Origin: Gari tellinella
Taxonomy: Eukaryota; Mollusca; Bivalvia; Cardiida; Psammobiidae
Direction: 5' to 3'
DNA: 64,000 nt
NCBI GenBank assembly: GCA_922989275.2
Contig: OV277870.1
Span: 36,948,356-37,012,355 of the forward strand
Shown here: in pieces, positions 46,501 to 58,500 of the stretch
Position numbering within the stretch: position 1 is the first letter of the stretch
How the letters are laid out: the number at the start of each line of letters is the position of its first letter
Position numbers and translations under genes: made by a program
Notes under the pieces: generated by a model
Databases searched by the model: none
What the model saw: only the letters and a program-made list of their open reading frames with translations
Told to the model about the DNA's origin: nothing

Positions 46501-49500
46501 AGAGCTTTGATATTTGGCATGATGTAACTTTTAGAGGTCCTTCACATATATGGATGAATTGGTTCTGGTCTGTTGCATATCTGGGTCACCGAAGCTTAAA
46601 ATAGATTTTTTCCAATGAAAACTTAAAAAATCTTCTTGTCTGAAACCATAGTACACTGAGTTTAGATATTTTGCACATATCATCGTCTACAGGTCCTCTA
46701 TCTTAGCTGTTCAAATTTTGCCCCTGGGGTCAAAATTCGCCCCGCCCTGGGGGTCACCTTTTACAAATCTTCTTTTCTGAAATCACGCGACCCATCCTAG
46801 TGTCACCATGGTCAGGTGAGCGATCAAGGGCCATTCTGGCCCTCTTGTTTGCTTTAATATTGTGGCCTGTACAATATGTCTCCAGACATTTCTAAATGAT
46901 TGCCAAGTAGTTAGCAATGTCAGCTGTAGTCGCCTATGACGTGAAGGGATTTATACTCTTTCTAAAATTATATATTTTTTTAGGAAATGAAACTTTTGTA
47001 AGCTACCGGTAGTTAAAATTGATCTGCAGTGATGATCAGTTTATCTCTATTTGATTGGGTGTGTGAACATACCTTACATGTTTTATAAAATTTTGTCTTC
47101 TTCATGTTTTATAAATGGTGAAATCTTGTTCCTGTAAATTTTTATGCATGATGGGAAACAAGCAATGATACTTAATGGTTTCATTTCTACATCTATTGAT
47201 AAAGAAAGCATTTATCTGGATAAGAAAGAAGGGTCCTATACCTTTATGCAGAGGAAACAGTTAATGACTTGATATGTTTTATTTCAGCTTTGAAAGCAGA
47301 CCGAAAGAGATTAAAGGGAGAGAAGTTGGAGCTGTTGAATCAGATGAAAATGCTGTATGGTACATTGGAAGACAAGGAGTCAGAGTTACGGGACTTTATG
47401 CGCAATTACGAGCAGCGGATGAGGGAGAGTGACGAGAGTATAAAACTAGTAAGTCACACTTCATTGACTAACCCTGGCAACAGTGTATTGAAGACCTAAT
47501 CAAACAGTTTTGATCTAGACCAGCACCCACTAGAATCCTGTTAGTGAAAACAGGCAGTTGAGCAAACATTTTTAGCAAACTACAGTAATATTTTACTCAG
47601 TTTTGAAGGAGTTTATGACCCTGCCATGATAGTTTCCCTTTCTGTCCATATGTTTGGCCATTAGAGTTTTTGTTAAATTAACATATAGCAGGGACATGTA
47701 GATGTCCTTAAAGAGCCCACTGATCAGGTTTTAAACTGATTGCAAAATATACATATCGGGTATACAGTAAAAAAAGAAAACAGCCACTTCAACAACCATT
47801 GAATTGAAATAGATGATGTTATAGTCATGTGGCTGCCTAAAGCTAGATTAAGGTAAAAGAGAAAGTACTGATAGGAGTTTTCTGCCTGCTATATGTTGCT
47901 TAACTCTTTCCTCCCTAAAACTTTAAATGGACAATTCCAGTTTCCATTTTAGTCCAGTCCATTTCAGACTTTTAAGGTTGTTTTTTTTTTTCAATGTTTG
48001 GCATTTTGACAAACAGTGAAGACCCTGATCAGAGGGCTCCTTTCGGAGCCCTCTGATCTGGGTCTTCACTGTTTGCACAGGACAAGTGTGTAATTCAGAT
48101 TTACTCTGTTTGAAAAGGACGCCTATATGCGGGACTAGGGTTCAAAGGGTTAAAAGAGCCTCCTGCCTGAACACAGAAAAGTAAATCTGATTTAATGGCT
48201 GTAATAGATGGGGTGTACTGTACAAGTTTACCAAAGTCATAGAAAAGGTTTACCCATTACTCTATAAATATGCCTATTCATGCCTTTAACTCTTTCCTTC
48301 ATTGAAGAAAATAGTTCCAAAAGAAATAGCTTCTATATTCTAGCAGATGGTAGTTTAAAACAGGCTCAAAGTAAAGCAGAATGTGCCGTAAGGCATATTT
48401 TCCTTTACTTTCAACCTGCTTGAAGTGGTCACCTGTCTTCAAAACTAGAAATGAGCTATGGTGTAATATGTTAAATGAATCATTCCAAAAAGATAAATGT
48501 AAGTACTGTAAAACTGGATACGTCGAACTCTCTTAAATCTATCTTACCAGTATTTCATAACTTGCATTTTGATAACCTGATCTCGCTTAAGTCGTACATA
48601 CCCCTATTTCAAAGTTAAAACGTGGCTAAACCACGTTTTAACTTTGAAATATGGTTATGTTCAAACTAATGCGAGTTCGTAGTATCGAGTTTCAATTGTA
48701 TATACGTGATAGTATAATGACTATAGTCTGTGATTATCAGATTCTATGGTACCCAGCGGGTGACTTCAGGGAATAATAATGATCAGAAAAAACCTGCCTG
48801 GGTGGGGTAAACATTGGTTAGTTATCTATTTTAATTTGTGCAGGTTGGTGCCAGCAATATTCAGATATGGCTGTCTGGGAAACTGTGGCTTAGCCCAGGA
48901 TGAAACTATGCACCTGTCTAACAGGTGACAGTAATCTTAAAGGAAAACGGACAGCTGGTGATAAATATCTTTTAAATGAAAGATATTGAAAAAAAATCGC
49001 CTTCTGCCTTTGAAATTTTGAAAAATAATAAAAAATGAAGTAGTTAGAGCCGTTTAAACTTTGTGATATATGACTGTGCAAGCGACCATGGGGGCCGCCA
49101 TTTTGTTTACCTGTGTGACGTAACTAAGGCCTTCCGCGACCTTCCGGTTATAGCGAGTCTAACCGGGAATGCCGTAGAGTGCGCGGAATTTACATCGATA
49201 ACATTAATAAACTGAAATACTGAGAAAAATTGGGCATGTGGAGGAAGGTAAAAACACTTTAGAACTTCAGTGTTACGATTTCGATCCTAAATTATCAGAG
49301 AATGTAATATTAGAAGACAGAGACTACGACGGGTCGGGCGAAGAGAAAGCGCATTTGCCGGACGAATTTGCGACTGCAATACTTGTGTATAAATGCCTAC
49401 AAAGGAGGTTAATACTTGCTGCAGAACAAATGAAATGACGATTGGGTGTCTTGGTGACAATGAGTGCATAGCAGAACCATCAAAATTTCGAGCTATTAGT

Positions 49501-52500
49501 GCTTAATCCAGCCATACTTGAGGTAGCGTATATCAGGCAAATATCATAGGACACCGGAATCGGGCACGGATACTCTTGATAATATTTGCATACTGGTTGT
49601 GAATAAAGGCATCGAAGCCCTGTGACTTTCGAAAAAAGTTTCTCCGATATATTTAGTCTTATCTGTTAATATTTCCGTAAATATTAATCATAAACATCTT
49701 ATGAGCCCGTAAAAGCGCGACTTTATCTATTCCCTGATAAGCGCGGCTTTCCGCGGGTTATCAATTACCTGATGAGAGCGGGTTAGAGCGAGTCCTCTAT
49801 TTAGCGGCTAAAATCTCATTCTTCTACTGAAATTTTACTGTCCGGGTGTCTACACATTTAAAGTGTGTTCAAATATCTTCCGAAATCCCAAATCTAATTA
49901 TAGGGTTGCTACACAATGAATGAATTGCATAAAAAGAGGCTTAGGTCATTAGGTGTGACCTATTGTTGATCGGTGATCTCCGTAAGACGTGCATATGATA
50001 CTGCACGCACTACTCGTCACTTTTCGGAAAGTATGATCTATGTCAACTTATGAAATATGCAGATAAGTTATCACACGAAAGTTTCTAACTGTTCCTGAGG
50101 TCAACATCTAAATATAGTTAACCAATGGAATCGCGGAATTCCATAGAGCACGCTCCACATGCATATGCTATCTACAAAAATATCACAGGGGGATGCCGCT
50201 TGACCGTTGCGTCACACACCGGATGCGGGGGTAATAAAGTTTCGGCTCGGGAATAAAAGCTTTGGCTCATCAAAAGTAAGCATAATCCTAGGCGGTAGAC
50301 AGAAATATCAAACAACTAATTAACCAATCAAACAAATCACATCTGCAGGTCTGTGACAATTCTTTACTGTCCCATCTCGCAACTCGGATTCTCATCTAGA
50401 TCCAAACTGTAAAAATGAAACGATAAAACTCAGCTGTGAATCATTTTGGATCCTGATGAGAACCAAGCTACTCGGCGTCTCATCTACATCAAACGTGTGT
50501 AAAACTGGAAAGAAAGTAAAAATTGAATAATGCAAAGGTGTCAAACAGTTTGGATCCTGATGCAGTGCCGATCTACACGGTGTCTGATCAAAATTCAAAC
50601 TGATTGCGTAGGAATTCACGTGAGAAAAAAAACACTAATATATATCAAACAGTTACGACGCCGAGACACTCAACATTGTGATCGGGATCCAAACTGTCTG
50701 AATTTATACCAAAGGAATATTTCTTCATAAAATGTAAATCTGTTTAGATCTTGATCAGATGGCGAGCTACTCGGCGTCTCATCTTCATCCAAATCGCTTT
50801 TGTAAAACTATAATAAAAAATAATTGAATGTATTCCAAAAGTTTAAACAGTTTGGATCCTGATGCAGTGCCGATCTACACGGCGTCTGATCAAAATCCAA
50901 ACTGATTGCGTAGGAATTCATGTGAAAATAAATTCTTATAGATATCAAACAGTTACGACGCCGAGGCACTCAACATTGTGATCGGGATCCAAACAGTCTG
51001 AATTTACCGGTATATAAAAGGAATATTTCTTTATAAAATGTAAACTTGTTTAGATCTTGATCAGATGGCGAGCTACTCGGCGTCTCATCTTCATCCAAAT
51101 CGCTTTTTTAAAACTATAATGCAAAATAATTGAATGTTCTCTAAGATGTTAAACAGTTTGGATCCTGATGCAGTGCCGATCTACACGGCGTCTAATCAAA
51201 ATTCAAACTGATTGCGTAGGAATTCACGTGCAAAATGTTTTCTAATAGTTATCAAACAGTTGCGACGCCGAGTCATTCAACATTGTGATCGGGATCCAAA
51301 CTGTCTGAATTTATATCAAAGGAATATTTAATTCATAAAAAGCAAATCAGACTCCGAGTTACTGAGTACCTGAGCTATATCATTGCTTTTATTCAGATTA
51401 GACTCCGAGATACTGAGAATCTGAGCTGTATCAATGCTTAGATCCAGATCGGACTCCGAGTTACTCGGCTTTTAATCTGGATCTTAGTTGTTTTGAAATA
51501 CTATTCTATTGTATTCTTTTGTAGACAGCAGGTAAATCGTTACTCCATGCGGCATATATACTTACCATAGTAACATAAATCTAAGTAAAAATATATTGGA
51601 AATATATTGACTTGTATCGTTTTCACCCAATTGCATGCTACTTTTTCAAACTACCATAAAACTCGAATTTAAATCTTAAATTCAAATTCATTTAGGCCTA
51701 TATCTAAAAGTTGTTTGAATTTTTTTCTACAGAAATGACGAGTGTAAAACTACACCCAGAAATAAGAACGATAAAACTAGATCCAATCAAAATCGGATTT
51801 GGACTCAAGTAAGATAGCTCTATCAGATCGGGATCTAGATAATCGCAATGATTAAATTAAGAAAGAAAAAACCGATCTAGATCTACCCGTACAATATGTA
51901 GATCTAGTAATGAGACTTTTTTCATTAAGAATTTCTGTAGCGTTGAATTCCTAAACCGAGACGAACCAGCTAGAAAATGCTGATTTGTAAACGAGTTGGT
52001 AGATCTAAGCCAGTTCAACATTTAGGTCTAGATCAGCACAATACCGCTCTGATTATCAGATATATTTTTTATTGTAGATCTAGATCTATTATTATAATCA
52101 TCAATCAAGGTATTATGGATGTCGCCATACTCTACTGTTAGCCATTTCGCAGCATTGTTTTCCCAGATTTTACAGCTGGGAATTGGAACGGACATTTCTC
52201 TAAGCCGATTAACGATAGCTTCTGATCGTTTCTGGATCTACACGACCTTTCAAGTTCATCATAATCAATATGAATATACCATCTATCTATTATCTTTTTT
52301 TTTTAACTGTATGCGACCTTGAATTAAGCTTGCCGTTACCCTTACTGACGAAGTGTGAAATGTCCGTCCAAGTTACAGTGGTTGAGTGAAAGAGCCAATC
52401 AGCGTTTAGGCCTTTGTGTCGTCACAAAATCGATAAAAATCGAGGGTTCCGAATGATAGCTTTGCCAATATGGCGGCGCCCGTTCCAATTAGCGATAGCT

Positions 52501-55500
52501 TACCTGTATGCAGTAAATCGATCTTTTTCGTACCTTATCGATGAGTAATAATTGCAGGACCTTCATGAATGTTGCTTTTAGGATAAAATCTAGGATCTAA
52601 GACCATATTGTCATCAGCTGTCCGTTTTCCTTTAATAATCTTTTAATCTTACAAGAGTTATGTCCCCTGCAGAAATAAAACATTTTCCTTGTTGAGCATC
52701 ACCAGAATCATGTTTTTTCTTCTTTTTTTCTTAAAAAAAATTAAAATTATATTTATTTCTTTTTATCGGAAGAAACTTTATAGACAATGTCAAACTGTTT
52801 GGATCCAGATAAGAAGCCAAGTTACTTTCACAAAATTAATGCAAGTCATGTAAAGGTTTACCCTTTCTCAGTGCCTTTTAAGCGCATTCAGCTTATTCCT
52901 CCGCTGAAGAAAATAGTTCCAATTTATACAGTCATGAACATGTACCATAAGAATAATTGTCTATATCCTAGCAGATCAAAGCTTAAAACAGGCTGAAAGT
53001 AAAGCAGAATGTGCCTTATGGCACATTCTGCTTTACTTTCAACCTGCTTTACATGCTCGCCTGTCATCAAAATCAAAAGCAAGCTATGGGGTAAAGGGGT
53101 TATAGCAATAAAGGTAGGAATGCATGGAAATGCACATTTTTATCTGTGCATGATGGCTCTGTAGATGATTATCGATTAGGAATACAGGAGTTGAGGCTGG
53201 CTGAATGTGAACTTTGCTGGAAACTAGTGAAGATACTGGTCTGGAGATGAGATAATACCCGACTCATTCCCCTACCATAGGCCTGATAATTTCACTCTAG
53301 TATCATAATGGTTAAAACACATTTTTGACTGGAAGAGATACAGGTAATTACAGTCGAGTGACTATGCACAAGAATGTTTAAAAAAAAAAAAGATTCTAAT
53401 GAGTAGTAACATTATAGGATTTGGTGCTGAAATGAGTTAGAAAATGTTGGATTTGTTCAGTTTACCGGTACTCTTATTTGAAGCCCTGTATAAGTAATGT
53501 ACAATCAGTTTTAGACTCTTTCCATGGTAGATTGTTTTCAAGGTTGAAAGAGGTTGAATGTAAAGCTGATTTCTGTTTTACTTTCTCCTTTACATTTAAC
53601 CTTCTTTAAGCAGCCACCTGTTAGGATGTAGGAAAAGTTAACTAAAATGAGATTTCTACTTTACTTTCAATCTGCTTTATGCAGCCATTAGTCTTAATCA
53701 TAGATATCCAGCTTGTTAAAGTGGGAGGAGTTTATATTATGAATATTCAGCGGGAGAAGGGTTCAACAAACATCTTCACCGACTAAGATGGCCCTGAGAT
53801 TAAACTGCTACTGTATCTTTCTGATATAATCCCTACTTCATTTGTATCAATTACCCATTACTTACATAAAAATCTCCTTGTCTGCAACCTACAGAGAGTA
53901 ATTTTGATTAACCCATTTTATGCGGGATACACTTTTAGGTGTACCACTAGGCAAACAGTTTCGATCTCAGATCAGGCCCCACATGGTGGGGCCTGATCTG
54001 AGATCAATACTGTTTGCAGCCAAGTCAATATTCTATCAGAAACTTCTAAAATCTTTTGCAAATATTTGAGTTATACCGCTGCATATAGGACATTTTAAAA
54101 TGGCCGCCAAATATTACCCAGCATGCAATGGGTTAACCTTTACACTGCTGACTTTCCAAATGGAACTTTCTGTTTTCAAAATAATTACAATCTATAGAAA
54201 AAGAGTGGAAGTACAAGACCATGGCAATGTGGTATTTCTGATCTTTTATTTGCTACGTTTCAATCCCTCACTGGGTCTTTGTCAAGGATAATTACAAATT
54301 AACATTGACTCTTGTAGGGTTTGTTTAAAAGTATGGCAAACAGTGAAGAACCTCATCAGATTAAAATAATTCTTAATGCAAGACTCAACTTGAATTGACA
54401 GATTAATGCAGGATGTGTTAATGCACTACTTTAACCCATTACCTCATAAAAAAGCTTTTTGTGCCTTAAATTTGTTCCTTGAGTAAAGAAAATAGTTCTA
54501 CTTTATACTGGCATGAATTACTTCAGCCTGCTTTAAGCTACCTTCTGCTGGGATATAGAAAATATTTCTTATAATACATATTCATGACTGTATAAAGTAG
54601 AACTATTTTCTTCAGTGGAGAAAGGAATTTAAGGCATAAAAGGGCATGTTTATGATGTAATGGGTTAAAGCAGGCTGAAAGCAGTCACCAGTCAGAATGT
54701 AACCAGGAAACTCAAAGAATCAAAAGAAAATCTTTAAGAATAAGTAAATGGAAATAAAGATGTTTCTATATGTATTTGAAAATAAAATTTGTACATTATG
54801 TATGAATTTAATTTTTTCTCAGTTTAATTTTCCCCCAAAATTATCTAAAATAAAATAAAATAAAATAAAAAGAAATGGCTGAAAAATTCCTGGAGATTGA
54901 TTGCATATTTTTGCTTGGGAAATAATGCGTAGATTGAATTTTCCCCTAGATTCGCTTTCACCTCAGGTCTATTCCTGTTATCTGTAGAAAAATCTGATTT
55001 AAGGTATTTCTAGATGTTTTCATACAGAATTTTTTGTTATTTGTTTTGTGCTATCATAAGTGTGAATCATTTCAAATATTCTGGATATTTTCTATGAAGG
55101 ATTTTGGCCATGATGTTTTGCTGAAATTTTTAGTTGAAATATAATCAGACTTAGTTTGGGTTATTAGCCATTAAATTAGTCTTTAAAGACAGATGGTATA
55201 TGATGTAAGAAGTTTACCGTACCATTTAAAACAGGTTGAAAGTAAATCAAAATGCTCCTTAACCCATTACTCCATAGCCATTTTCTAGTTTTGAAAACAG
55301 ATGACTATTTAAAGCAGGTTGAAAGTAAAGCAGAATGCACCTTAACGGGGTATGGATTAACCCATTTCCCCATAGCCTATTTATTAGTTTTGAAGACAGG
55401 TGACCACTTTGGGAAACTTTCAAAGTATATGAAAACACTCTATGATGGTTTTGTATTGAAGAGCTATTTAAGATGAATGAGAAAATAGAAAAAGTGTACA

Positions 55501-58500
55501 TTTTGGTGAACAACAGTTGGCTCTACGGCCATGTAAAATTTACCCCACCCACTTCCTCTTATTTTGTCCATTTCAAACAGCCCGCTTCAATAAAATCCAT
55601 TTTAAATGAAAACAAATATGATAATTTGGTTTTGTGTTATTTATTTCCTATCTATGGTAGTATTTCTTCATACAAAAACTAATTTAAGAAAAAAAGGGCA
55701 CCAAATATGAAATTTATAAAGCTCTAAATAGCATCGATATGGTACTTTTTTGTAAATTTTGTAAGGGGAGATAACTCTTTTTACTTTAATAACTCAACAT
55801 TTTCAACACTGACCTTTCAATTTCTTTTCATATTTTGAACTGCCTTAGCATGGGCTTTCATCTGGTAGAATATAAGAAAAAGTTAAATACTAGAACTATT
55901 TCATTTTCAAACTTTTTTACTTTTTTTCATAAAATAAAAAATCTAATAAAATCATGCCCTATACAAAGCATATTTTTGATATTCAAGGATCGATATTGTT
56001 CAAACCTGGTGCCTGCTTTGTCTAAATTTGGTTTCTATATGTGAAAATACCACCATAGACACGAAATAAATAATGGAAACCCAAATTATCATGTTTGTTT
56101 TGTTTCGAAATAAATTTTACTGAAGCTTGTACCCTGAATGGGTAAAATTTGAAAAAAAAGTCCAAATTTGACATACCTTTTTCAAATCGCTGTAGCTCAA
56201 AAACAAGGACACCACCATATATTTTTTTTTTCATTTTTTCATTCATCATAAACAGCTCTTCCAAAAAATCAATGTTAGAAAAAAAGTTAAATACTTTGAA
56301 AAAATGGCTTATGACATTGATACACCCTTAAAGCAGATTGAAAGTAAAGCAGAATGCACCGTAATATACCTTCAGCCTGCTTTAAGTTACCATCTATTAG
56401 GATAAAGAACGTATTTTTTGATGTGTGTAACTGTTCAACGTGGAACTATTTTCCTCAGTAAACGGAAACACTAAAGGCGTGAAAAGGCCTATTTATGGGG
56501 TAATTGGTAAGCTGTATCTTGTCTTTTCTCCAGCTTGTTGGTGAGAAGGAGAAATGTGACCGAGAGAAATGGGAGATCATACAGAAGGCGCGACATGCTG
56601 CAGAGCAAGCAGTGTTCTTACAGACCCAGTCAGAGTCACGGGAACAGCATATACAGAAACTGGAGGTGGAGCTTGCAGAGGTGGGTACAACATACATACA
56701 TTAACACATTTAAAGCCTACTGTCTACAAAAATGGACATTGGCAAACAGTGTAGTCCCTGCAGAAAAGCCATGTTACACTATGAAATATGTTTCTGTATG
56801 GACAAACACGTAAATGACTTTAGATAACCCTTGTATATCTACAATGAAATCTTTCAGCAGCCATAAAATGGGTAAATCCATTACCCCATGGCTTGTTTCC
56901 AGTTTTCAAGATAGATGACCACTTAAAGCAGGTTGAAAGTAAAGCAGAATGTGCCTTAAGGCATATTTTGCTTTACTTTCAGTCTACTTTAACCCATTAC
57001 CCCATATTCAATTTATAGGTTTGAAGACAGATAACTACTTAAAGCAGGTTGAAAGTAAAGCAGAATGCGCCTTAGCCTTCTTTAAGCTATTATCTGTTAG
57101 GAGATAGAAAATATTTCTTATGATACATGTTCATCACTGCATAAAAGTAAACTATTTTCTTCAGTGGAGGAATAAATTATAGGCGTAAAAAGGTGAATTT
57201 ATGGGGGAATGGGTTAAGTTACAATCTGCTAAAATATGGAACATATTTCTTGTGGTGCATTCATGATTGTGCATTTGGAACTATTTTCTTCAGTGGAAGA
57301 ATGAAAATTAAGGCGTAAAATGCATATTTATGGGGTAATGGGTTAATATAAGATTTTTCCCCAATACTAAAGAGGTGCTGTATCAATATGATGTTGACAT
57401 CTGTTGGAAACGCTGAATACAAGAAAGGATCAGACACCCACCTATTTATAGGGATTTCAATAATTGAACACTTTAGTCAATAGAGATGTGACAATTTGTT
57501 GTTAGCAATGTGTCTTATCTATTTCAGCTACGAGACCAAATAGCCCGAAGTCGTCTATACACCCTAGACTTGCCTTGTACACCAAAGAGTCTGGATTCCC
57601 ATACACCAACAAGTGATGACTTACCGCCCTATGACACCCCTCCCCCATCAGCCAATGACAGCTCAAAGGAGGAGTGTTTCCATGGTAATCTAACACTTTA
57701 CTCCATAGCCTGTTTCTAGTTTTAAAGACAAGTGACCATGCACTTAAAGCAAGTTGAAAGTAAAGCAGAATGTGCATAAAGGCGCATTCTGCTTTACTTT
57801 CAGCCTGCTTTAAGCTATCATCTGCCAGAATATAGAGAATATTTCTTTTGATACATATTCATGACTGTTTAAATTGGAACCGTTTTCTTCAGTGAAGGAA
57901 TAAATTAAATGCATTAAAATGTGTATCTATGGAGTAATGGGTTAAGTTGTGCTGTTTACAGACTTGTAATTCAAACATTGATAAAATAGGATTATTAAAG
58001 TGAACCTTGAGAAAATTAAAACTGAATAAAAAAGCATGGCAATCTTAAGAGACAAAACCCCACCTGAAACTTATTGTTTTATTTTTATCCTGCAATAAAC
58101 TGCCACATGTATTAAAAACTTATGATTTAATTTGATCAAATAGCTTCTTCAGGGGAAGTCTTGATATGAGCCTACACTGTTTTGAAAATGTGTCTATATA
58201 CGCTTATAGCAGAACAGTTTCAAATATTTTATGTTTGTTTAACACATTCTACCCTAAAGACGAGTATACTCATCATTAACCAACAGTGTACCTTTGGAAA
58301 GTGCACTTTACACTTGTCCTTTGCAAACAGTGTAGACCCAGATCAGATGTTTTCTAAAGAGCCCTCTGAACAGAGTCTGCACTGTTTGTCATTTTGCAAT
58401 ATATTACAAAAACAACCCTAAATAGTCAAAAAGGGACAAGACGTAAGTGGCAAATGGAATAAAAGGGACAAAGGGAAACAGTGAAGACTCTGATCAGATG

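Larger units (their letters stand above)
45022..47287 (+). other. Kazrin intron 2 (2.3 kb)
   Basis: Family A sequence starts only about seven bases after the donor, with element K inside it. The rest is mostly the 1.4-kb repeat at 45420-46850. Confidence 0.75.
48937..52635. mobile_element. 3.7-kb TIR element with 5-bp target duplication
   Basis: Ends TTAAAGGAAAACGGACAGCT and its complement, 21 bp perfect. TAATC flanks both sides (48932-48936, 52636-52640). The inside is CpG-richer than its surroundings, with CCGCCATTTTG at the left and CAATATGGCGGCG at the right. It holds a possible coding fragment (49238-49438), gamma-like hairpins and a 304-bp tandem array. I see no transposase, so it looks non-autonomous. 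Confidence 0.85.
47449..56533 (+). other. Kazrin intron 3 (9.1 kb)
   Basis: The largest intron. It carries nested E and C, several A copies, family J, the 3.7-kb TIR element, one B3 copy and element H copy 2. The exons either side join without a missing segment relative to vertebrate kazrin. Confidence 0.75.
56681..57527 (+). other. Kazrin intron 4 (847 bp)
   Basis: A D-like trace at about 56740-56860 (GGCAAACAGTGTAGTCCCTG) followed by nested family A elements. Confidence 0.75.

Noticed and set aside
45459..46604. Protein-coding frames in intron 2
   Set aside because: They lie in 319-bp tandem units of a dispersed repeat and change frame between units.
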